A stretch of DNA of 64,000 nucleotides from Limnohabitans sp. Rim11 (GCF_001269365.1 NZ_CXOM01000002.1:591440-655439), one strand, 5' to 3'. Positions 11,601 through 21,649 are shown, counted from the first letter of the stretch. Notes: a model not told the origin generated them from the letters alone. A program made the numbers and translations.

Positions 11601-12876
11601 CATTCACGACGAACACGGTCGTGAGCGCGAGCGTCACAAAGTGCCTTACGGCGCCATCCTGACTGTCAAGATTGACCAAGCCATCAAGGCTGGCGCTATT
11701 TTGGCCAACTGGGATCCATTGACACGCCCCATCATCACTGAGTTTGCGGGTCAGATCAAATTCGAGAATGTCGAAGAAGGTTTGACAGTGGCCAAGCAAG
11801 TCGACGAAGTGACCGGCTTGTCCACTCTGGTTGTGATCGATCCAAAACGCCGTGGCGCCACCAAAGTGGTTCGCCCTCAAGTGAAGTTGATCGATGCCTC
11901 TGGCAAAGAAGTGAAGATTCCAGGCACCGACCACTCTGTGACCATCGGTTTCCAAATCGGCTCACTCATTCAAGTGCGCGACGGTCAAGATGTGGGCCCA
12001 GGCGAAGTCTTGGCACGTATCCCTGTTGAAGGTCAAAAGACACGCGACATTACCGGCGGTTTGCCACGTGTGGCCGAACTGTTCGAAGCACGCAGCCCCA
12101 AAGACAAGGGCATGTTGGCCGAGATGACCGGTACCGTGTCGTTTGGTAAAGAGACCAAAGGCAAGGTGCGTTTGCAGATCACCGATCCAGACGGCAAAGT
12201 GTGGGACGAACTCATCCCCAAAGAGAAGAACATCATGGTCCACGAAGGCCAGGTGGTCAACAAAGGCGAGAGCATTGTGGACGGCCCTGCCGACCCACAA
12301 GACATCTTGCGTTTGCTCGGCATGGAAGAGTTGGCTCGCTACATCGTCGACGAAGTGCAAGACGTTTACCGTTTGCAAGGCGTGAAGATCAATGACAAAC
12401 ACATTGAAGTAATCGTGCGTCAGATGCTGCGCCGCGTGGTGGTTGAGAACATTGGTGACTCCACTTACATTGCTGGCGAACAAGTTGAGCGTTCAGAGAT
12501 TTTGAATACCAACGACGCACTGCGCGCCGAAGGCAAGATCCCTGCAACCTACAGCAACTTGTTGTTGGGTATTACCAAGGCATCTTTGTCGACCGACTCG
12601 TTCATCTCTGCGGCTTCCTTCCAGGAAACCACCCGCGTGCTCACCGAAGCTGCCATCATGGGCAAGCGCGACGAGTTGCGTGGCCTCAAAGAGAACGTCA
12701 TTGTGGGTCGTTTGATTCCTGCTGGTACGGGCTTGGCTTATCACAAAGCTCGCGCTGCCAAAGACGCGATGGACGAGGCAGAACGCCGCGCCATCACAGA
12801 AGCCGAAGCCGTTGAATTGGCCGAAGCCCAACAGTTGACCGAAGACGCAGCCAACGCTGCCGATTCCAACTCCTGA
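8653..12876 (+). CDS. rpoC: DNA-directed RNA polymerase subunit beta-prime
   Basis: Largest RNA polymerase subunit, 1407 residues. An N-terminal zinc ribbon (CLCGKYK...CEKCG, about 70-90), the catalytic magnesium loop NADFDGDQ (456-463) and a second cysteine cluster ([11 protein letters not shown], near residue 890) are all present. An AAGGAAGAG ribosome site precedes the ATG. The transcript ends at a clear terminator 33 bases downstream. Here rpoC is followed by a LemA-like gene and rsmB, not by rpsL-rpsG-fusA. Confidence 0.99.
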   Translation: MKSLLDLFKQFTPDEHFDAIRIGLASPEKIRSWSFGEVKKPETINYRTFKPERDGLFCAKIFGPIKDYECLCGKYKRLKHRGVICEKCGVEVTQTKVRRERMGHIDLAAPCAHIWFLKSLPSRLGLVLDMTLRDIERVLYFEAYVVTDPGMTPLKKYSIMSEDDYDAKVQEYGDEFQAKMGAEGIKDLLHSIEIESEIERLRGDLTGSEVKVKKNAKRLKVLEAFKKSGIKPEWMVLEVLPVLPPDLRPLVPLDGGRFATSDLNDLYRRVINRNSRLRRLLELKAPEIIARNEKRMLQEAVDSLLDNGRRGKAMTGANKRALKSLADMIKGKSGRFRQNLLGKRVDYSGRSVITVGPTLKLHQCGLPKLMAIELFKPFIFARLEAMGIATTIKAAKKEVEAGTPVVWDILEEVIKEHPVMLNRAPTLHRLGIQAFEPLLIEGKAIQLHPLVCAAFNADFDGDQMAVHVPLSVEAQMEARTLMLASNNVLFPANGEPSIVPSQDVVLGLYYTTRERINAKGEGLIFSDIGEVQRALDAGAVELTAKISVRITDWILNKETKEFTPSTNMVYTTVGRALLSEILPKGLAFENINKALKKKEISKLINTSFRKCGLKDTVVFADKLLQNGFRLATRSGISIGIDDMLVPPEKGAIIGEAEKEVKDIEQQYVSGLVTSGERYNKVVDIWGKAGDAVSKVMMDQLRKEKTTDRHGKVVEQESFNSIYMMADSGARGSAAQIRQLAGMRGLMAKPDGSIIETPITANFREGLNVLQYFISTHGARKGLADTALKTANSGYLTRRLVDVTQDLVVTELDCGTTDGSQMRAIVEGGEVIESLRDRVLGRTLADDVLHPESRAVVATAGTLLDEDMIEIFEAEGVDEVKVRTALTCATRFGLCAKCYGRDLGRGGLINNGEAVGVIAAQSIGEPGTQLTMRTFHIGGAASRASVASSVEAKSNGLIGFNAAMRYVTNTKGELVVISRSGEIIIHDEHGRERERHKVPYGAILTVKIDQAIKAGAILANWDPLTRPIITEFAGQIKFENVEEGLTVAKQVDEVTGLSTLVVIDPKRRGATKVVRPQVKLIDASGKEVKIPGTDHSVTIGFQIGSLIQVRDGQDVGPGEVLARIPVEGQKTRDITGGLPRVAELFEARSPKDKGMLAEMTGTVSFGKETKGKVRLQITDPDGKVWDELIPKEKNIMVHEGQVVNKGESIVDGPADPQDILRLLGMEELARYIVDEVQDVYRLQGVKINDKHIEVIVRQMLRRVVVENIGDSTYIAGEQVERSEILNTNDALRAEGKIPATYSNLLLGITKASLSTDSFISAASFQETTRVLTEAAIMGKRDELRGLKENVIVGRLIPAGTGLAYHKARAAKDAMDEAERRAITEAEAVELAEAQQLTEDAANAADSNS

Positions 12877-12908
12877 TCAACCCCCGGCTTCGGCCGGATG
12901 GTTTGAAG

Positions 12909-12951
12909 AACGCCTCTGAACCGTTGACGCGGCCAGAGGCGTTTTGTTTTT
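12909..12951 (+). terminator. Rho-independent terminator of the rpoBC transcript
   Basis: Ten-base arms AACGCCTCTG (12909-12918) and CAGAGGCGTT (12934-12943) form the stem, followed by TTTGTTTTT. Placement just after rpoC supports it. Confidence 0.85.
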
Positions 12952-12981
12952 GAGCGTGTTTTCATTCACAATCAAGGCAAC

Positions 12982-13569
12982 ATGGCACTTCTCATTTTTT
13001 GTTCCATTTTGGCGGTCCTCTTCTTTTGGGCTGTTGGCGCCTACAACCGCTTGGTGCTGTTGCGCGCCAGCGTGGCCAAACAGTTTGCAGCGGTAGACGC
13101 CCAACTGTTGCGCGTGCTCATTTGGGTGCAGGGCAATTTGCCAGCGTCCATGCGCGATATGCTGAGTGAAATGGAAGAGGCGGCGTTGCCAGAAGCACTG
13201 CTAAAAAATGAGCGCGATTTAAATCTGCTCAAAATTTTGGAAGAGCTTTCAGACAGTTTGGACTTGGTGCGATCACAACCTTTGTCAGTCAGTGCTATGC
13301 AAAAATTCAATCAAGACAGATTGGCTTTGGCGGCATGGGCCAAGACCGAAATTCGAGCAGGGCAAAGTGGCGAGTCGACTTGGTTCATTGACCCACTGCC
13401 GTACAAGTTTGATCGGCTCAAAGCCCAAGCTTGGCCGCTCATGGATGCCTACAACCAAGCCGCTCTCAAATACAACGAAGCCGTGACCCAGTTTCCTGCC
13501 AGCGTCTTGGCCAAGCAAGTCAAGTTTGTGCCTGCGCAAACTTTGGACATTGCCGACCTGTTGGCCTGA
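12982..13569 (+). CDS. LemA-like membrane-anchored protein of unknown function
   Basis: The 195 residues begin with one membrane segment (about 3-20), then a helical region with NRLVLLRASVAKQFAAVDAQL, close to the LemA-family pattern (N-L-V-x-L-R ... D-x-Q-L). The remainder is helical with no catalytic motif that I recognise. It lies between the rpoBC terminator and rsmB, 34 bases before the latter, so they could share a promoter. LemA function is poorly defined; the family call rests on the N-terminal third. Confidence 0.6.
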   Translation: MALLIFCSILAVLFFWAVGAYNRLVLLRASVAKQFAAVDAQLLRVLIWVQGNLPASMRDMLSEMEEAALPEALLKNERDLNLLKILEELSDSLDLVRSQPLSVSAMQKFNQDRLALAAWAKTEIRAGQSGESTWFIDPLPYKFDRLKAQAWPLMDAYNQAALKYNEAVTQFPASVLAKQVKFVPAQTLDIADLLA

Positions 13570-13603
13570 GCCTTTTCAATCAAGCCAATCAGGTACTCGC
13601 CGC

Positions 13604-14938
13604 ATGGCAACTTCACCCCCATTACAAGCGCCGCTTTGGCAGTTGTTGCAGGCAACGTCTCAAGTTGCCCTGGCTGTGCATGGCGGGCGCTCCATGACGG
13701 CGGCCATCGAGGCCGTTCCTAAAGACATTCGCCCTGGCGTGCAAGCGCTGTCGTTTCAAGCCATGCGGTGGTGGGGACGCGCCGTGGCAATTCGCAAAGC
13801 CTTGGCCCGCAAAGCACCGCCTGCCCAAGCAGATGCACTTCTTTGCACGGCTTTGTCTTTGTCTTGGAACGATGACATATCGCCTTACCCAGTTCATACG
13901 CTGGTCAACCAAGCTGTTGAAGCTGCTAGGCGGCACAAAGACATGCGTGCGCAAGCGCCTTTTGTGAACGCCTGCCTGCGCCGATTTTTGCGTGAGCGTG
14001 AGAGTTTGCTGGCCACCACAGAAGCCGACCTGACTGCGCAGTGGAATCACCCTGTGTGGTGGGTCAAGCGTTTAAAAGCCGACCATCCGGAAGATTGGCA
14101 GGCCATTCTGCAAGCCGCTCAAGCCGCAGCACCGATGAGCTTGCGCGTCAATTTGCAACACCAATCAGTTGCGACTTATTTGACTGCCTTGGAGGCACTG
14201 GGTATTCAAGCCAAAGCGGTTGGACAGATGGGTGTTCAATTGGTCAAGGCGGTTCCGGTGAATCAACTGCCAGGCTTCAATGACGGTCATGTGTCCGTTC
14301 AAGATGCGGCAGCCCAATTGGCGGCGCCTTTGTTGCTGAACGGCCTTCAAATTGACGCCCCTAGCTTGCGCTTGCTAGATGCCTGTGCAGCGCCTGGCGG
14401 CAAAACAGGTCACTTGTTGGAGTGTGCACCCCAAGCCCAGGTGCTGGCGCTAGAGGTAGATCCTCAGCGCTGCCAACGAATTCATGACAACTTAGACCGG
14501 CTGAAGGTCCAAGCCGAAGTGCTGGCGGCAGATGCTGGCAAGCCCGAAACGTGGTGGGACGGTCAAGCCTTCGACGGCATCTTGTTGGATGCGCCCTGCA
14601 CAGCTTCAGGCATTGGCCGCAGGCATCCCGATGTGCGTTGGTTGCGCCGCGAGTCCGATGTATCGCAGTTGGCGGCCATTCAGGCCAAGCTGTTGAAGGC
14701 GCTATGGCCACTGGTCAAACCCGGGGGGCGCTTGTTGTATTGCACCTGCTCGATCTTCAAGGCAGAAGGCGAAAGCCAAATTCAAACGTTTGTTCAACAC
14801 AACACTGATGCCCTGATCTTGCCCTCTCCAGGGCATTTAACACCCTCAAATGTCAATTCTGATCCCAGTCTCCGCGACAATCGGATGGGTGAACATGACG
14901 GTTTTTATTACGCACTGCTGGAAAAGCGTTCAATGTAA
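13604..14938 (+). CDS. rsmB: 16S rRNA (cytosine-967-C5)-methyltransferase RsmB
   Basis: Methylates C967 of 16S rRNA using SAM. The 444 residues contain an N-terminal NusB-like RNA-binding domain (about 1-150) and a C-terminal Rossmann methyltransferase with DACAAPGGKTGHLLE (SAM loop), LLDAPCTASGIGRRHPDVRW (first Cys of the NOL1/NOP2 family) and LLYCTCSIFKAEGE (catalytic Cys). The ATG at 13604 was chosen because upstream in-frame codons overlap the preceding gene and are not family-like. The DUF4390 gene may overlap its 3' end. Confidence 0.93.
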   Translation: MATSPPLQAPLWQLLQATSQVALAVHGGRSMTAAIEAVPKDIRPGVQALSFQAMRWWGRAVAIRKALARKAPPAQADALLCTALSLSWNDDISPYPVHTLVNQAVEAARRHKDMRAQAPFVNACLRRFLRERESLLATTEADLTAQWNHPVWWVKRLKADHPEDWQAILQAAQAAAPMSLRVNLQHQSVATYLTALEALGIQAKAVGQMGVQLVKAVPVNQLPGFNDGHVSVQDAAAQLAAPLLLNGLQIDAPSLRLLDACAAPGGKTGHLLECAPQAQVLALEVDPQRCQRIHDNLDRLKVQAEVLAADAGKPETWWDGQAFDGILLDAPCTASGIGRRHPDVRWLRRESDVSQLAAIQAKLLKALWPLVKPGGRLLYCTCSIFKAEGESQIQTFVQHNTDALILPSPGHLTPSNVNSDPSLRDNRMGEHDGFYYALLEKRSM

Positions 14939-15569
14939 ATTGGATGAAGTTTGGCGCACAAGCTTTGGGCTTCGTGTGCTCTGCCTGTGCGTACCGCTGC
15001 TTGCGCTCCTATTGGGCCCTGCTCAGGCCCAAACTAACAACACGCCAGGCCTCGAAGTCATTGAGTTACGCTTAGAAAAGTCTGAGGGCGCCTTGTTGAT
15101 GCAAAGCAGTTTGCGCTTGGAATTAAGTCCCGTGGTGGAAGACGCCTTGCAGAAGGGCATGCCGATTTACTTTGTGACAGAAGCTGAAATCACAAGCGAC
15201 CGCTGGTATTGGTATGACAAAAAAATTAGCGCAGTGGCCCGACATTACCGATTGGCCTACCAACCTCTCACAAGGCTCTGGCGTCTGAACGTCTCGCGTG
15301 AACCCATTGGGACAGTCGGTTTGGCCAGTAGTTTGTCGCAGAGTTTTGAAACCTTGCCTGAGGCTCTCACCGCCATTCGCCGAACAGTCAATTGGAAAGT
15401 GGCCGATTTGTCCGAAATCAGCAGCGACAACAAATACACACTCTTGTTCAAGTTCCGACTCGATGTCTCGCAATTGGCCAGACCCTTCCAAATGACGGCA
15501 GGTGGCAATGCGGATTGGAATTTGGCCACTCAAAAAACCATGCGTTTTACGTCCGACATGGGTCGTTGA
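14895..15569 (+). CDS. DUF4390 family exported protein
   Basis: Protein of unknown function commonly found between rsmB and ntrY in betaproteobacteria (from memory). A signal peptide with a hydrophobic core LCLCVPLLALLLG ends at AQAQ. The mature part (LEVIELRLEKSEGALLMQSSLRLELSP...) is beta-rich and resembles DUF4390. The start is uncertain: ATG at 14850 or 14895 overlaps rsmB, while a TTG at 14940 just after the rsmB stop gives the neatest signal peptide. The next gene, ntrY, begins 27 bases on. Confidence 0.75.
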   Translation: MTVFITHCWKSVQCKLDEVWRTSFGLRVLCLCVPLLALLLGPAQAQTNNTPGLEVIELRLEKSEGALLMQSSLRLELSPVVEDALQKGMPIYFVTEAEITSDRWYWYDKKISAVARHYRLAYQPLTRLWRLNVSREPIGTVGLASSLSQSFETLPEALTAIRRTVNWKVADLSEISSDNKYTLLFKFRLDVSQLARPFQMTAGGNADWNLATQKTMRFTSDMGR

Positions 15570-15596
15570 CAGCAAGCTGCATCGAAGATTCCGCCA

Positions 15597-17855
15597 ATGA
15601 ACCGCAACAAGACAGAGCGAATTGCGACAGGTTCTCAGTCATCCAAGACCGTTCGTTGGATGATGGGCATTGGCGTCATCCTGATGTTGATTTTAGGCTT
15701 GGGCTTATTGGTGTTGCTTACGCAGGCCACGGGCAACAGAGCTTTGTACGACCGCAACTACGACCGTCTCTACGCGGTCAACATGGTGGTTGCCGGCTTG
15801 TTGCTGCTGGGTTTGCTGTGGGGCGCATCGCGCCTCATCATTCGCTTAAGGCAGGGGCAGTTTGGCTCCAGGCTCTTGGTCAAACTGGCGGCCATCTTTG
15901 CACTCGTTGGCGTAGTGCCTGGCGTGCTCATTTATGTGGTCTCTTACCAGTTCGTCTCCCGCTCCATTGAAAGCTGGTTTGACGTCAAAGTGGAGGGTGC
16001 CTTGGTGGCGGGCCTTAACTTGGGACGCGTCACTTTGGACACATTGACGGCAGACTTGGCCAAACAATCGCGTGTCGCCTCGCAGCAATTGGTGGATGTG
16101 CAAGAGGCCAGTGCGGCCATAGCCTTGGACCGCGTTCGCTCGCAGATGGATGCCAGCGATGCGGTGTTGTGGGCGCTCGATGGTCGCTTGATTGCCAGTG
16201 CAGGGTCCTCGCGCTTTGCAGTCCGACCTGAACGCCCCACCGCAGCGCAGTTCAAGCAGGTCCGAAGCAAACTGAGCCTTGAAATTGTTGAAGGATTGGA
16301 CGAAAACGCGGGCATTTCAAATGGCCGCATCAAGGTGCTCACTCTGGTGCCGCAAAACAGTTTGAACCTTCGAGACGATCCTTGGGTTTTGCAAATTTCA
16401 CAAAATTTGCCAGCTACGTTGGTGGCCAACGCCTTGGACGTTCAATCGGCCAATCGCGAATATCAAGAACGAGCCTTGGCCAGAGACGGCCTTCGAAAAA
16501 TGTACATCGGCACACTCACCCTGAGCCTCATCATGGCGGTGTTGGCAGCCGTGTTGATTGCCATGTTTTTGGGCAATCAATTGGCCCGGCCTTTGTTGTT
16601 GTTGGCGCTGGGTATGCGGCAAGTGGCCGCTGGCGATTTATCGCCCAAATACACCCTTCAGCGCAAAGACGAACTGGGGGGACTCACACGCTCTTTTGCC
16701 GAAATGACCCAGCAGTTGTCGGATGCCAGGAGTACTGTTGAGCGCTCCTTGAACCAATTGGATGCGGCACGCGGCAATCTGCAAACCATTTTGGACAACC
16801 TCACCGCGGGCGTGATCGTTTTAAACGCAAGGGGCATCATTCAGTCTTCAAACCCTGGCGCCACCCGAATTTTGAAAGTGCCTCTGGCGGCGCACGAAAA
16901 AGCCCCCTTCATCAATTTGCCCAATTTGCAAAATTTTGCTGCAGGTGTTCAGGAGCAATTTGAATTGTTGAGCGCTGACAAAGACCGACACGAATTGGAC
17001 CACTGGCAAAAGTCTTTTGAAATCCATGCATCGGGTCAGGGCTTAGAGGCCACTTCCGTGACCTTGGTGGCCCGCGGCGCCATTTTGCCTGACGGTATGA
17101 GGCTCTTGGTTTTTGACGACATTTCAGAAATTGTGTCTGCCCAGCGCTCGCAAGCTTGGGGTGAAGTGGCCCGCAGATTGGCCCATGAAATTAAGAATCC
17201 GTTGACACCGATTCAACTTTCAGCAGAAAGACTGGAGCGCAAACTCGACGGCAAATTGGAAGAGTCCGATCAAACGGTGTTGTCCAAATCGGTCAAAACC
17301 ATTGTCGATCAGGTGGCCGCCATGAAGCGACTGGTCAATGAATTTAGAGACTACGCCCGACTGCCTTCGGCCGAGCTCGATCCTTTGGATCTGAATGGCC
17401 TCATTCAAGACGTCATGGTTCTTTATGCCCAGGAGCCTTCCGAAACAGCCACGCGTGCACAGGTGGTGATCGACCTAGACCCCACACTGCCCCTGATAGA
17501 GGGTGACGCACAACAACTGCGCCAAGTGGTCCACAATCTGATTCAAAATGCCCAAGATGCTAGCGAATTGAATTCCAAGGTGACCCTCACCACCCGCTGG
17601 AGTCCTGCCCGCAAACGCGTCAAATTGACTGTCGCCGACGAGGGTCATGGTTTTTCACCCAATATTCTGCAAAGGGCCTTTGAACCCTACGTCACCACCA
17701 AGGCCAAAGGGACTGGTTTGGGCTTGGCCGTGGTCAAGAAAATAGCCGATGAGCATGGCGCCCGTTTGGACATTGCCAATCTGGTTGAAGAAGGTGTGGT
17801 CAAAGGGGCCCAAGTGTCGTTATCATTCAGTGTCGAGAAGTTGGCGCAAAGCTAA
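15597..17855 (+). CDS. ntrY: NtrY-type membrane sensor histidine kinase
   Basis: Two-component kinase of the NtrY family. The 752 residues show three N-terminal membrane segments (about 18-120), a periplasmic region, a further segment near 305-325, HAMP (ARPLLLLALGMRQVAAGDLS), a PAS-like domain (about 385-510), the phosphoacceptor H530 in RRLAHEIKNPLTPIQLSAER, and the HATPase (NLIQNAQDAS; GTGLGLAVVKKIADEHGA). NtrY kinases are linked to nitrogen or redox/envelope sensing in other bacteria; the signal here is unknown. Its partner regulator follows after 82 bases. Confidence 0.9.
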   Translation: MNRNKTERIATGSQSSKTVRWMMGIGVILMLILGLGLLVLLTQATGNRALYDRNYDRLYAVNMVVAGLLLLGLLWGASRLIIRLRQGQFGSRLLVKLAAIFALVGVVPGVLIYVVSYQFVSRSIESWFDVKVEGALVAGLNLGRVTLDTLTADLAKQSRVASQQLVDVQEASAAIALDRVRSQMDASDAVLWALDGRLIASAGSSRFAVRPERPTAAQFKQVRSKLSLEIVEGLDENAGISNGRIKVLTLVPQNSLNLRDDPWVLQISQNLPATLVANALDVQSANREYQERALARDGLRKMYIGTLTLSLIMAVLAAVLIAMFLGNQLARPLLLLALGMRQVAAGDLSPKYTLQRKDELGGLTRSFAEMTQQLSDARSTVERSLNQLDAARGNLQTILDNLTAGVIVLNARGIIQSSNPGATRILKVPLAAHEKAPFINLPNLQNFAAGVQEQFELLSADKDRHELDHWQKSFEIHASGQGLEATSVTLVARGAILPDGMRLLVFDDISEIVSAQRSQAWGEVARRLAHEIKNPLTPIQLSAERLERKLDGKLEESDQTVLSKSVKTIVDQVAAMKRLVNEFRDYARLPSAELDPLDLNGLIQDVMVLYAQEPSETATRAQVVIDLDPTLPLIEGDAQQLRQVVHNLIQNAQDASELNSKVTLTTRWSPARKRVKLTVADEGHGFSPNILQRAFEPYVTTKAKGTGLGLAVVKKIADEHGARLDIANLVEEGVVKGAQVSLSFSVEKLAQS

Positions 17856-17937
17856 GATCAGTGTCAGCTTCTTGTGAGAAAAATAAGTTCCAAAGAAGCT
17901 GCAATCAAGAAGCAAATTAGAGGCAAGCAAGCGCAAC

Positions 17938-18609
17938 ATGGCAAATATTTTGGTGGTGGATGACGAGTTAGGAATTCGCGATTTGCTCTCGGAAATCCTA
18001 AACGACGAAGGACATACGGTAGAGCTGGCCGAAAACGCTGCGCAAGCACGCGAGGCCCGTCAGCGCATGCGCCCCGACTTGGTGTTGTTGGACATTTGGA
18101 TGCCAGATACCGATGGCGTTACCTTGCTCAAAGAATGGTCTACCGGTGGCCTGCTCAATATGCCCGTCATCATGATGAGTGGCCATGCCACCATCGATAC
18201 GGCAGTCGATGCCATTCGCATTGGCGCGCAGGCCTTCCTCGAAAAACCCATTACCCTGCAAAAACTGCTCAAAACAGTGGAGCAAGGTTTGGCCCGCGAG
18301 CAAGTACGGCAGGCCGCTGCTGCTTATCAAGCCGCTCAATCTGCACCAAGCGCTTCTTCTGCCGTCCAACCCAGCGTTGCGGCCCATACCGATACCTCGC
18401 CTCAGGTGTCCCAAACATTTGACCTCGATTTGCCCTTGCGCGATGCCCGCGACGCTTTCGAAAAAGCTTACTTTGAGTTTCACCTGACCAATGAGGGTGG
18501 CTCCATGACCCGTGTGGCCGACAAAACAGGCCTTGAGCGAACACACCTCTATCGCAAACTCAAGCAGTTAGGTGTGGACCTTACCAAGGGCAAGCGCAAC
18601 GGTGCGTGA
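17938..18609 (+). CDS. Short NtrX-type response regulator (receiver plus Fis helix-turn-helix, no AAA+ domain)
   Basis: The 223-residue protein has a complete receiver (VVDDE at 7-11, phosphoacceptor D52 in LLDIWMP, K in EKPIT) strongly NtrX-like, including MSGHATIDTAVDAIR. A Ser/Ala-rich linker (about 130-165) follows. The C-terminus is a Fis-type helix-turn-helix (TRVADKTGLERTHLYRKLKQLG, about 185-210). The central sigma-54-activating AAA+ module of classical NtrX (about 450 residues) is absent, with no frameshift or remnant. It should therefore act as a simple DNA-binding regulator rather than a sigma-54 activator. Confidence 0.85.
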   Translation: MANILVVDDELGIRDLLSEILNDEGHTVELAENAAQAREARQRMRPDLVLLDIWMPDTDGVTLLKEWSTGGLLNMPVIMMSGHATIDTAVDAIRIGAQAFLEKPITLQKLLKTVEQGLAREQVRQAAAAYQAAQSAPSASSAVQPSVAAHTDTSPQVSQTFDLDLPLRDARDAFEKAYFEFHLTNEGGSMTRVADKTGLERTHLYRKLKQLGVDLTKGKRNGA

Positions 18610-18743
18610 AGGCGCCGTGCATGGGCCTACCGCTCATCTTGCATGAGTGCAATTCATAACCAACTTTTAACCATTCGTCGCAAACCGCGTGCAATGGCTC
18701 AGGCAGTTTTCTACATTAGGCCCATTCCAAACAGCGAGGCCTT

Positions 18744-19685
18744 ATGACCACTCCCAATTCAACCCCTCCTTCTACATTTGCCGCCTTGTGGCGTGAATTC
18801 AAAGGCGTCACTTACAACTATGCCAAATGGTTGGTGAGCATCAGCTGGAAGCTGTTTTTTGCCATCTCATTTGTTCTGCTCCTGGCTGGCGGTATGGTTG
18901 ATCTTCCGCAACTGGCATTTTTGATTGTGCTGACTTCGATTGTGATCAAGGCCAGTTTCAAGCAGCAAATTCAAGCCGAGGAAAAAGCCACTGCGGCCAC
19001 CTACTTGGCTGAAGCCGAGCAACTCAAGCGCAAATTGGTCGAGGCACGCATGGCTGCGATGCAAGCGCAAGTGGAGCCCCATTTTTTGTTCAACACCTTG
19101 GCCTCCATTGATCACTTGATTGAAACCGATCCTGCTCGCGCCAGTCTCATGCAAAAAAGCTTGATTGCTTTGCTGCGTGCCACCTTGCCTGCCATGCGTG
19201 AGACCACCGCCAACACAGTCGCTTATTTGGGTCAAGAACTCGCCATCATTCGGCCCTACTTGGACATTCAAAAAATGCGCATGGAAGATCGGTTGGATAT
19301 TGTGTGGGACATTCCAGAAGGTCTGAAGTCGGCCGAAATGCCCAGCATGATGGTGTTGAGCTTGGTTGAAAATGCCTTCAAGCACGGCTTAGAACCCAAG
19401 GCTGACGGCGGCAAATTGGTGTTGCGTGCAGAAGTGGCGCATGGCAAATTGCTGGTCACAGTCAAAGATTCTGGTGTGGGTTATTACCCAGCAGATTCGG
19501 TTGGCGACAAAGAAAAGTCGACCGGCTTTGGCCTGGCCAACATCAAAGACAGATTGGCGCTTATCTATGGCGAGCAAGCCAGTTTCAGCATTCGCGCGCT
19601 AGAGCCGTTTGAAGGTTCAGGCACCTTGGCGCAAATTTCTGTGCCCTACAAAGTGGCGCCCACCGATGCTGTTTTCGCTTCTTAA
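18744..19685 (+). CDS. LytS/AlgZ-type sensor histidine kinase
   Basis: The 313 residues contain two hydrophobic segments (about 33-70), a helical linker, and a His_kinase domain with the family motif QAQVEPHFLFNTLASIDHL (H113). The ATPase domain has NAFKHGLEPK and GFGLANIKDRL. The next gene, 20 bases after its stop, encodes a LytTR regulator, so the pair forms one two-component system. AlgZ/AlgR of Pseudomonas is the closest familiar analogue; the controlled process here is unknown. Confidence 0.88.
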   Translation: MTTPNSTPPSTFAALWREFKGVTYNYAKWLVSISWKLFFAISFVLLLAGGMVDLPQLAFLIVLTSIVIKASFKQQIQAEEKATAATYLAEAEQLKRKLVEARMAAMQAQVEPHFLFNTLASIDHLIETDPARASLMQKSLIALLRATLPAMRETTANTVAYLGQELAIIRPYLDIQKMRMEDRLDIVWDIPEGLKSAEMPSMMVLSLVENAFKHGLEPKADGGKLVLRAEVAHGKLLVTVKDSGVGYYPADSVGDKEKSTGFGLANIKDRLALIYGEQASFSIRALEPFEGSGTLAQISVPYKVAPTDAVFAS

Positions 19686-19705
19686 GCAGCTTAACGTCAG
19701 CGACC

Positions 19706-20548
19706 ATGACCTCATTGCCAAGCAAACCACCCCGCGCAGTCATTGCGGATGATGAGCGCCTCATGCGCGATCAACTCCGCGCCAGACTGCAGCAGGTGTG
19801 GCCTGATTTGGTTATTGTGGCCGAAGCCAAAAATGGCTTAGAGGCGGTTCAAGCTGTCAAGGACCATCAGCCCGATGTTATTTTTTTAGACATTCGAATG
19901 CCGGGTTTGACGGGTGTTGAAGCCGCCAAAGAAATTGCCCAACTCGACTTGGGTGACGAAGCTTTACTGCCTGAGATGGTCTTTATCACTGCGTACGACC
20001 AATACGCCATTGAGGCGTTTGAGCAAGGCGTGGTGGACTATGTCTTGAAACCCGCAGAGACCGAAAGATTGCGAGCAACGGTGGCACGTTTGACAACGCG
20101 TTTGATACAGCGCGATAGGGCGCAATTGAAAAGCGATCATTTCATTGCCGATCAAGTGACAACGCCTTCTGTTCAGCAATGGCTTCATGCCCTTTCCGCC
20201 AAAATATCGGGCCAATCTCCCAATTACCTTTCGTGGCTTCAAGCCTCTGTGGGCCAAAACATTCAGATGGTGCCCGTCGAAGATGTGCTGTTTTGTGTGA
20301 GTGATGAAAAATACACCCGCGTTCAAACTTTGAAGCAAGAGTTTTTAATTCGCAAGCCCATCAAAGAGTTGGTCGAAAGTTTAGACCCGCAAATTTTTTG
20401 GCAAATTCACCGCAGCACTTTGGTCAATGTCAAAGCCATTGCCAGTGTTCAGCGCGATGAGCGGGGTCGACAAGAAGTGTCCGTCAAAGGCTACCCAGAA
20501 AAATTGGCTGTCAGTCGAAGCGCAGCCTATTTGTTCAGGGCGATGTGA
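19706..20548 (+). CDS. LytTR-family response regulator (AlgR-like)
   Basis: DNA-binding partner of the preceding kinase. Residues 1-130 are a receiver with the acidic pocket (DDER), phosphoacceptor D62 (FLDIRMPGLTGVEAA) and conserved Lys in VLKPAETERL. Residues about 180-280 are a LytTR domain (PVEDVLFCVSDEKYTRVQT, FWQIHRSTLVNVKAI). At 280 residues it has the usual AlgR/LytR size. The linker is somewhat longer than minimal. Confidence 0.9.
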   Translation: MTSLPSKPPRAVIADDERLMRDQLRARLQQVWPDLVIVAEAKNGLEAVQAVKDHQPDVIFLDIRMPGLTGVEAAKEIAQLDLGDEALLPEMVFITAYDQYAIEAFEQGVVDYVLKPAETERLRATVARLTTRLIQRDRAQLKSDHFIADQVTTPSVQQWLHALSAKISGQSPNYLSWLQASVGQNIQMVPVEDVLFCVSDEKYTRVQTLKQEFLIRKPIKELVESLDPQIFWQIHRSTLVNVKAIASVQRDERGRQEVSVKGYPEKLAVSRSAAYLFRAM

Positions 20549-20564
20549 ATCTTCTGGCAGCGGC

Positions 20565-21440
20565 TTAAGGCGTGGCTGCCGTCAGCTTTAAGTGTTGCGT
20601 CTCTTCGCTAGGCAGTTTGACCAACTGACCTTGGAAGTAAAGCTTGATTTGAGAAAGATTGGCGCTGTAAACGCTGAAAGGCGCTGGGCCATAAATGCTG
20701 CGCTCATCGCCTGCTTGCAATTCCAATGTGGCGACACGCTGCTCGCCATCTTTAATGCAAATGACCCCATTGTTGATAGCCTGCATGTGCACGTAATCGG
20801 CCGATTTTCGAGGTGAAGTGGGTTGAATTTCCACCGGGATGGCATTCCAGTTGCAAGTCGAATTTTGTTTTTGAGTTGGCGGTGTTGTTGCTTGCGCGGT
20901 GGGTGTCGGAGGCAGTGGTGCCGCTACCGGTTCTGCCGCATTGGTGGGCGTTACAGGGGCTTCAGGCGGCGTACTTGTATTTTCTGATGGCGCTGCAGCA
21001 GTCGTTGTGACGGTCGGTGTGGGTAAGTTCGCTGACGCTACATCCGCTTGTTTTTTGGATTTTTCGACATACAGCCCCAGTAAACCCAATGCAATCAGCA
21101 AGAACAGCAAATGCCAAAAAATTTTTTGTGGTGTGATTGAAAAAGAATTGCGAGGCAAGCTTTGCGTTGGCTTGACTTCATTCGGCACCTTGATGGGTGC
21201 TTCTGAGAGGGTTTGCACCTGTTCCGGCAATCTGTGTCCCAAAGCCTGAAGCAGTTTTTTGCCGGCTGCAAATTTGATGTCTGCGCTATAGAACGCAGAT
21301 TCGCCACCGTCTTCAAGTTGCGCTACTTGAAGGGGAGACACCATGTTTTTGCGCGCTAGCGTGGCTATATCCAGCCCAGCTTTTTCTCGCAGGCTTTTCA
21401 GAAGATTGCCGTGTTCAGCGGTCCACTTGGAAAGGCTCAT
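20565..21440 (-). CDS. RodZ-like protein: helix-turn-helix, one membrane segment, C-terminal domain
   Basis: The 291 residues show a cytoplasmic HTH_25-type domain (LKSLREKAGLDIATLARKNMVSPLQVAQLE, about 13-42), a single membrane helix near 108-126 (FWHLLFLLIALGLLGLYV), a long Pro/Thr/Ala-rich periplasmic linker and a C-terminal beta-rich domain, the architecture of RodZ. RodZ links MreB to cell-wall elongation. The usual genomic partners (ispG, hisS) are absent and the C-terminal domain is divergent, so it may be a paralogue. It is transcribed divergently from the DamX-like gene. Confidence 0.6.
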   Translation of the reverse strand: MSLSKWTAEHGNLLKSLREKAGLDIATLARKNMVSPLQVAQLEDGGESAFYSADIKFAAGKKLLQALGHRLPEQVQTLSEAPIKVPNEVKPTQSLPRNSFSITPQKIFWHLLFLLIALGLLGLYVEKSKKQADVASANLPTPTVTTTAAAPSENTSTPPEAPVTPTNAAEPVAAPLPPTPTAQATTPPTQKQNSTCNWNAIPVEIQPTSPRKSADYVHMQAINNGVICIKDGEQRVATLELQAGDERSIYGPAPFSVYSANLSQIKLYFQGQLVKLPSEETQHLKLTAATP

Positions 21441-21649
21441 GGGGCTTCTTTGGGGTCTGCCTGCTGGATAAGAATATTGGAAATTCTAGTGGTTTACCTG
21501 CAATTCAGCAATTCGAACTAATTTTGAGAGAAATCTGGCTGGGTGCTGTCTTGTGCCAAGTGCAATTTGCAAAGCATACAATCAGCGCTTATTGAGTATC
21601 ATTCTGATATTCGTTCAACGACTATGGCTTTAATGACTGTTTGCTTTCC

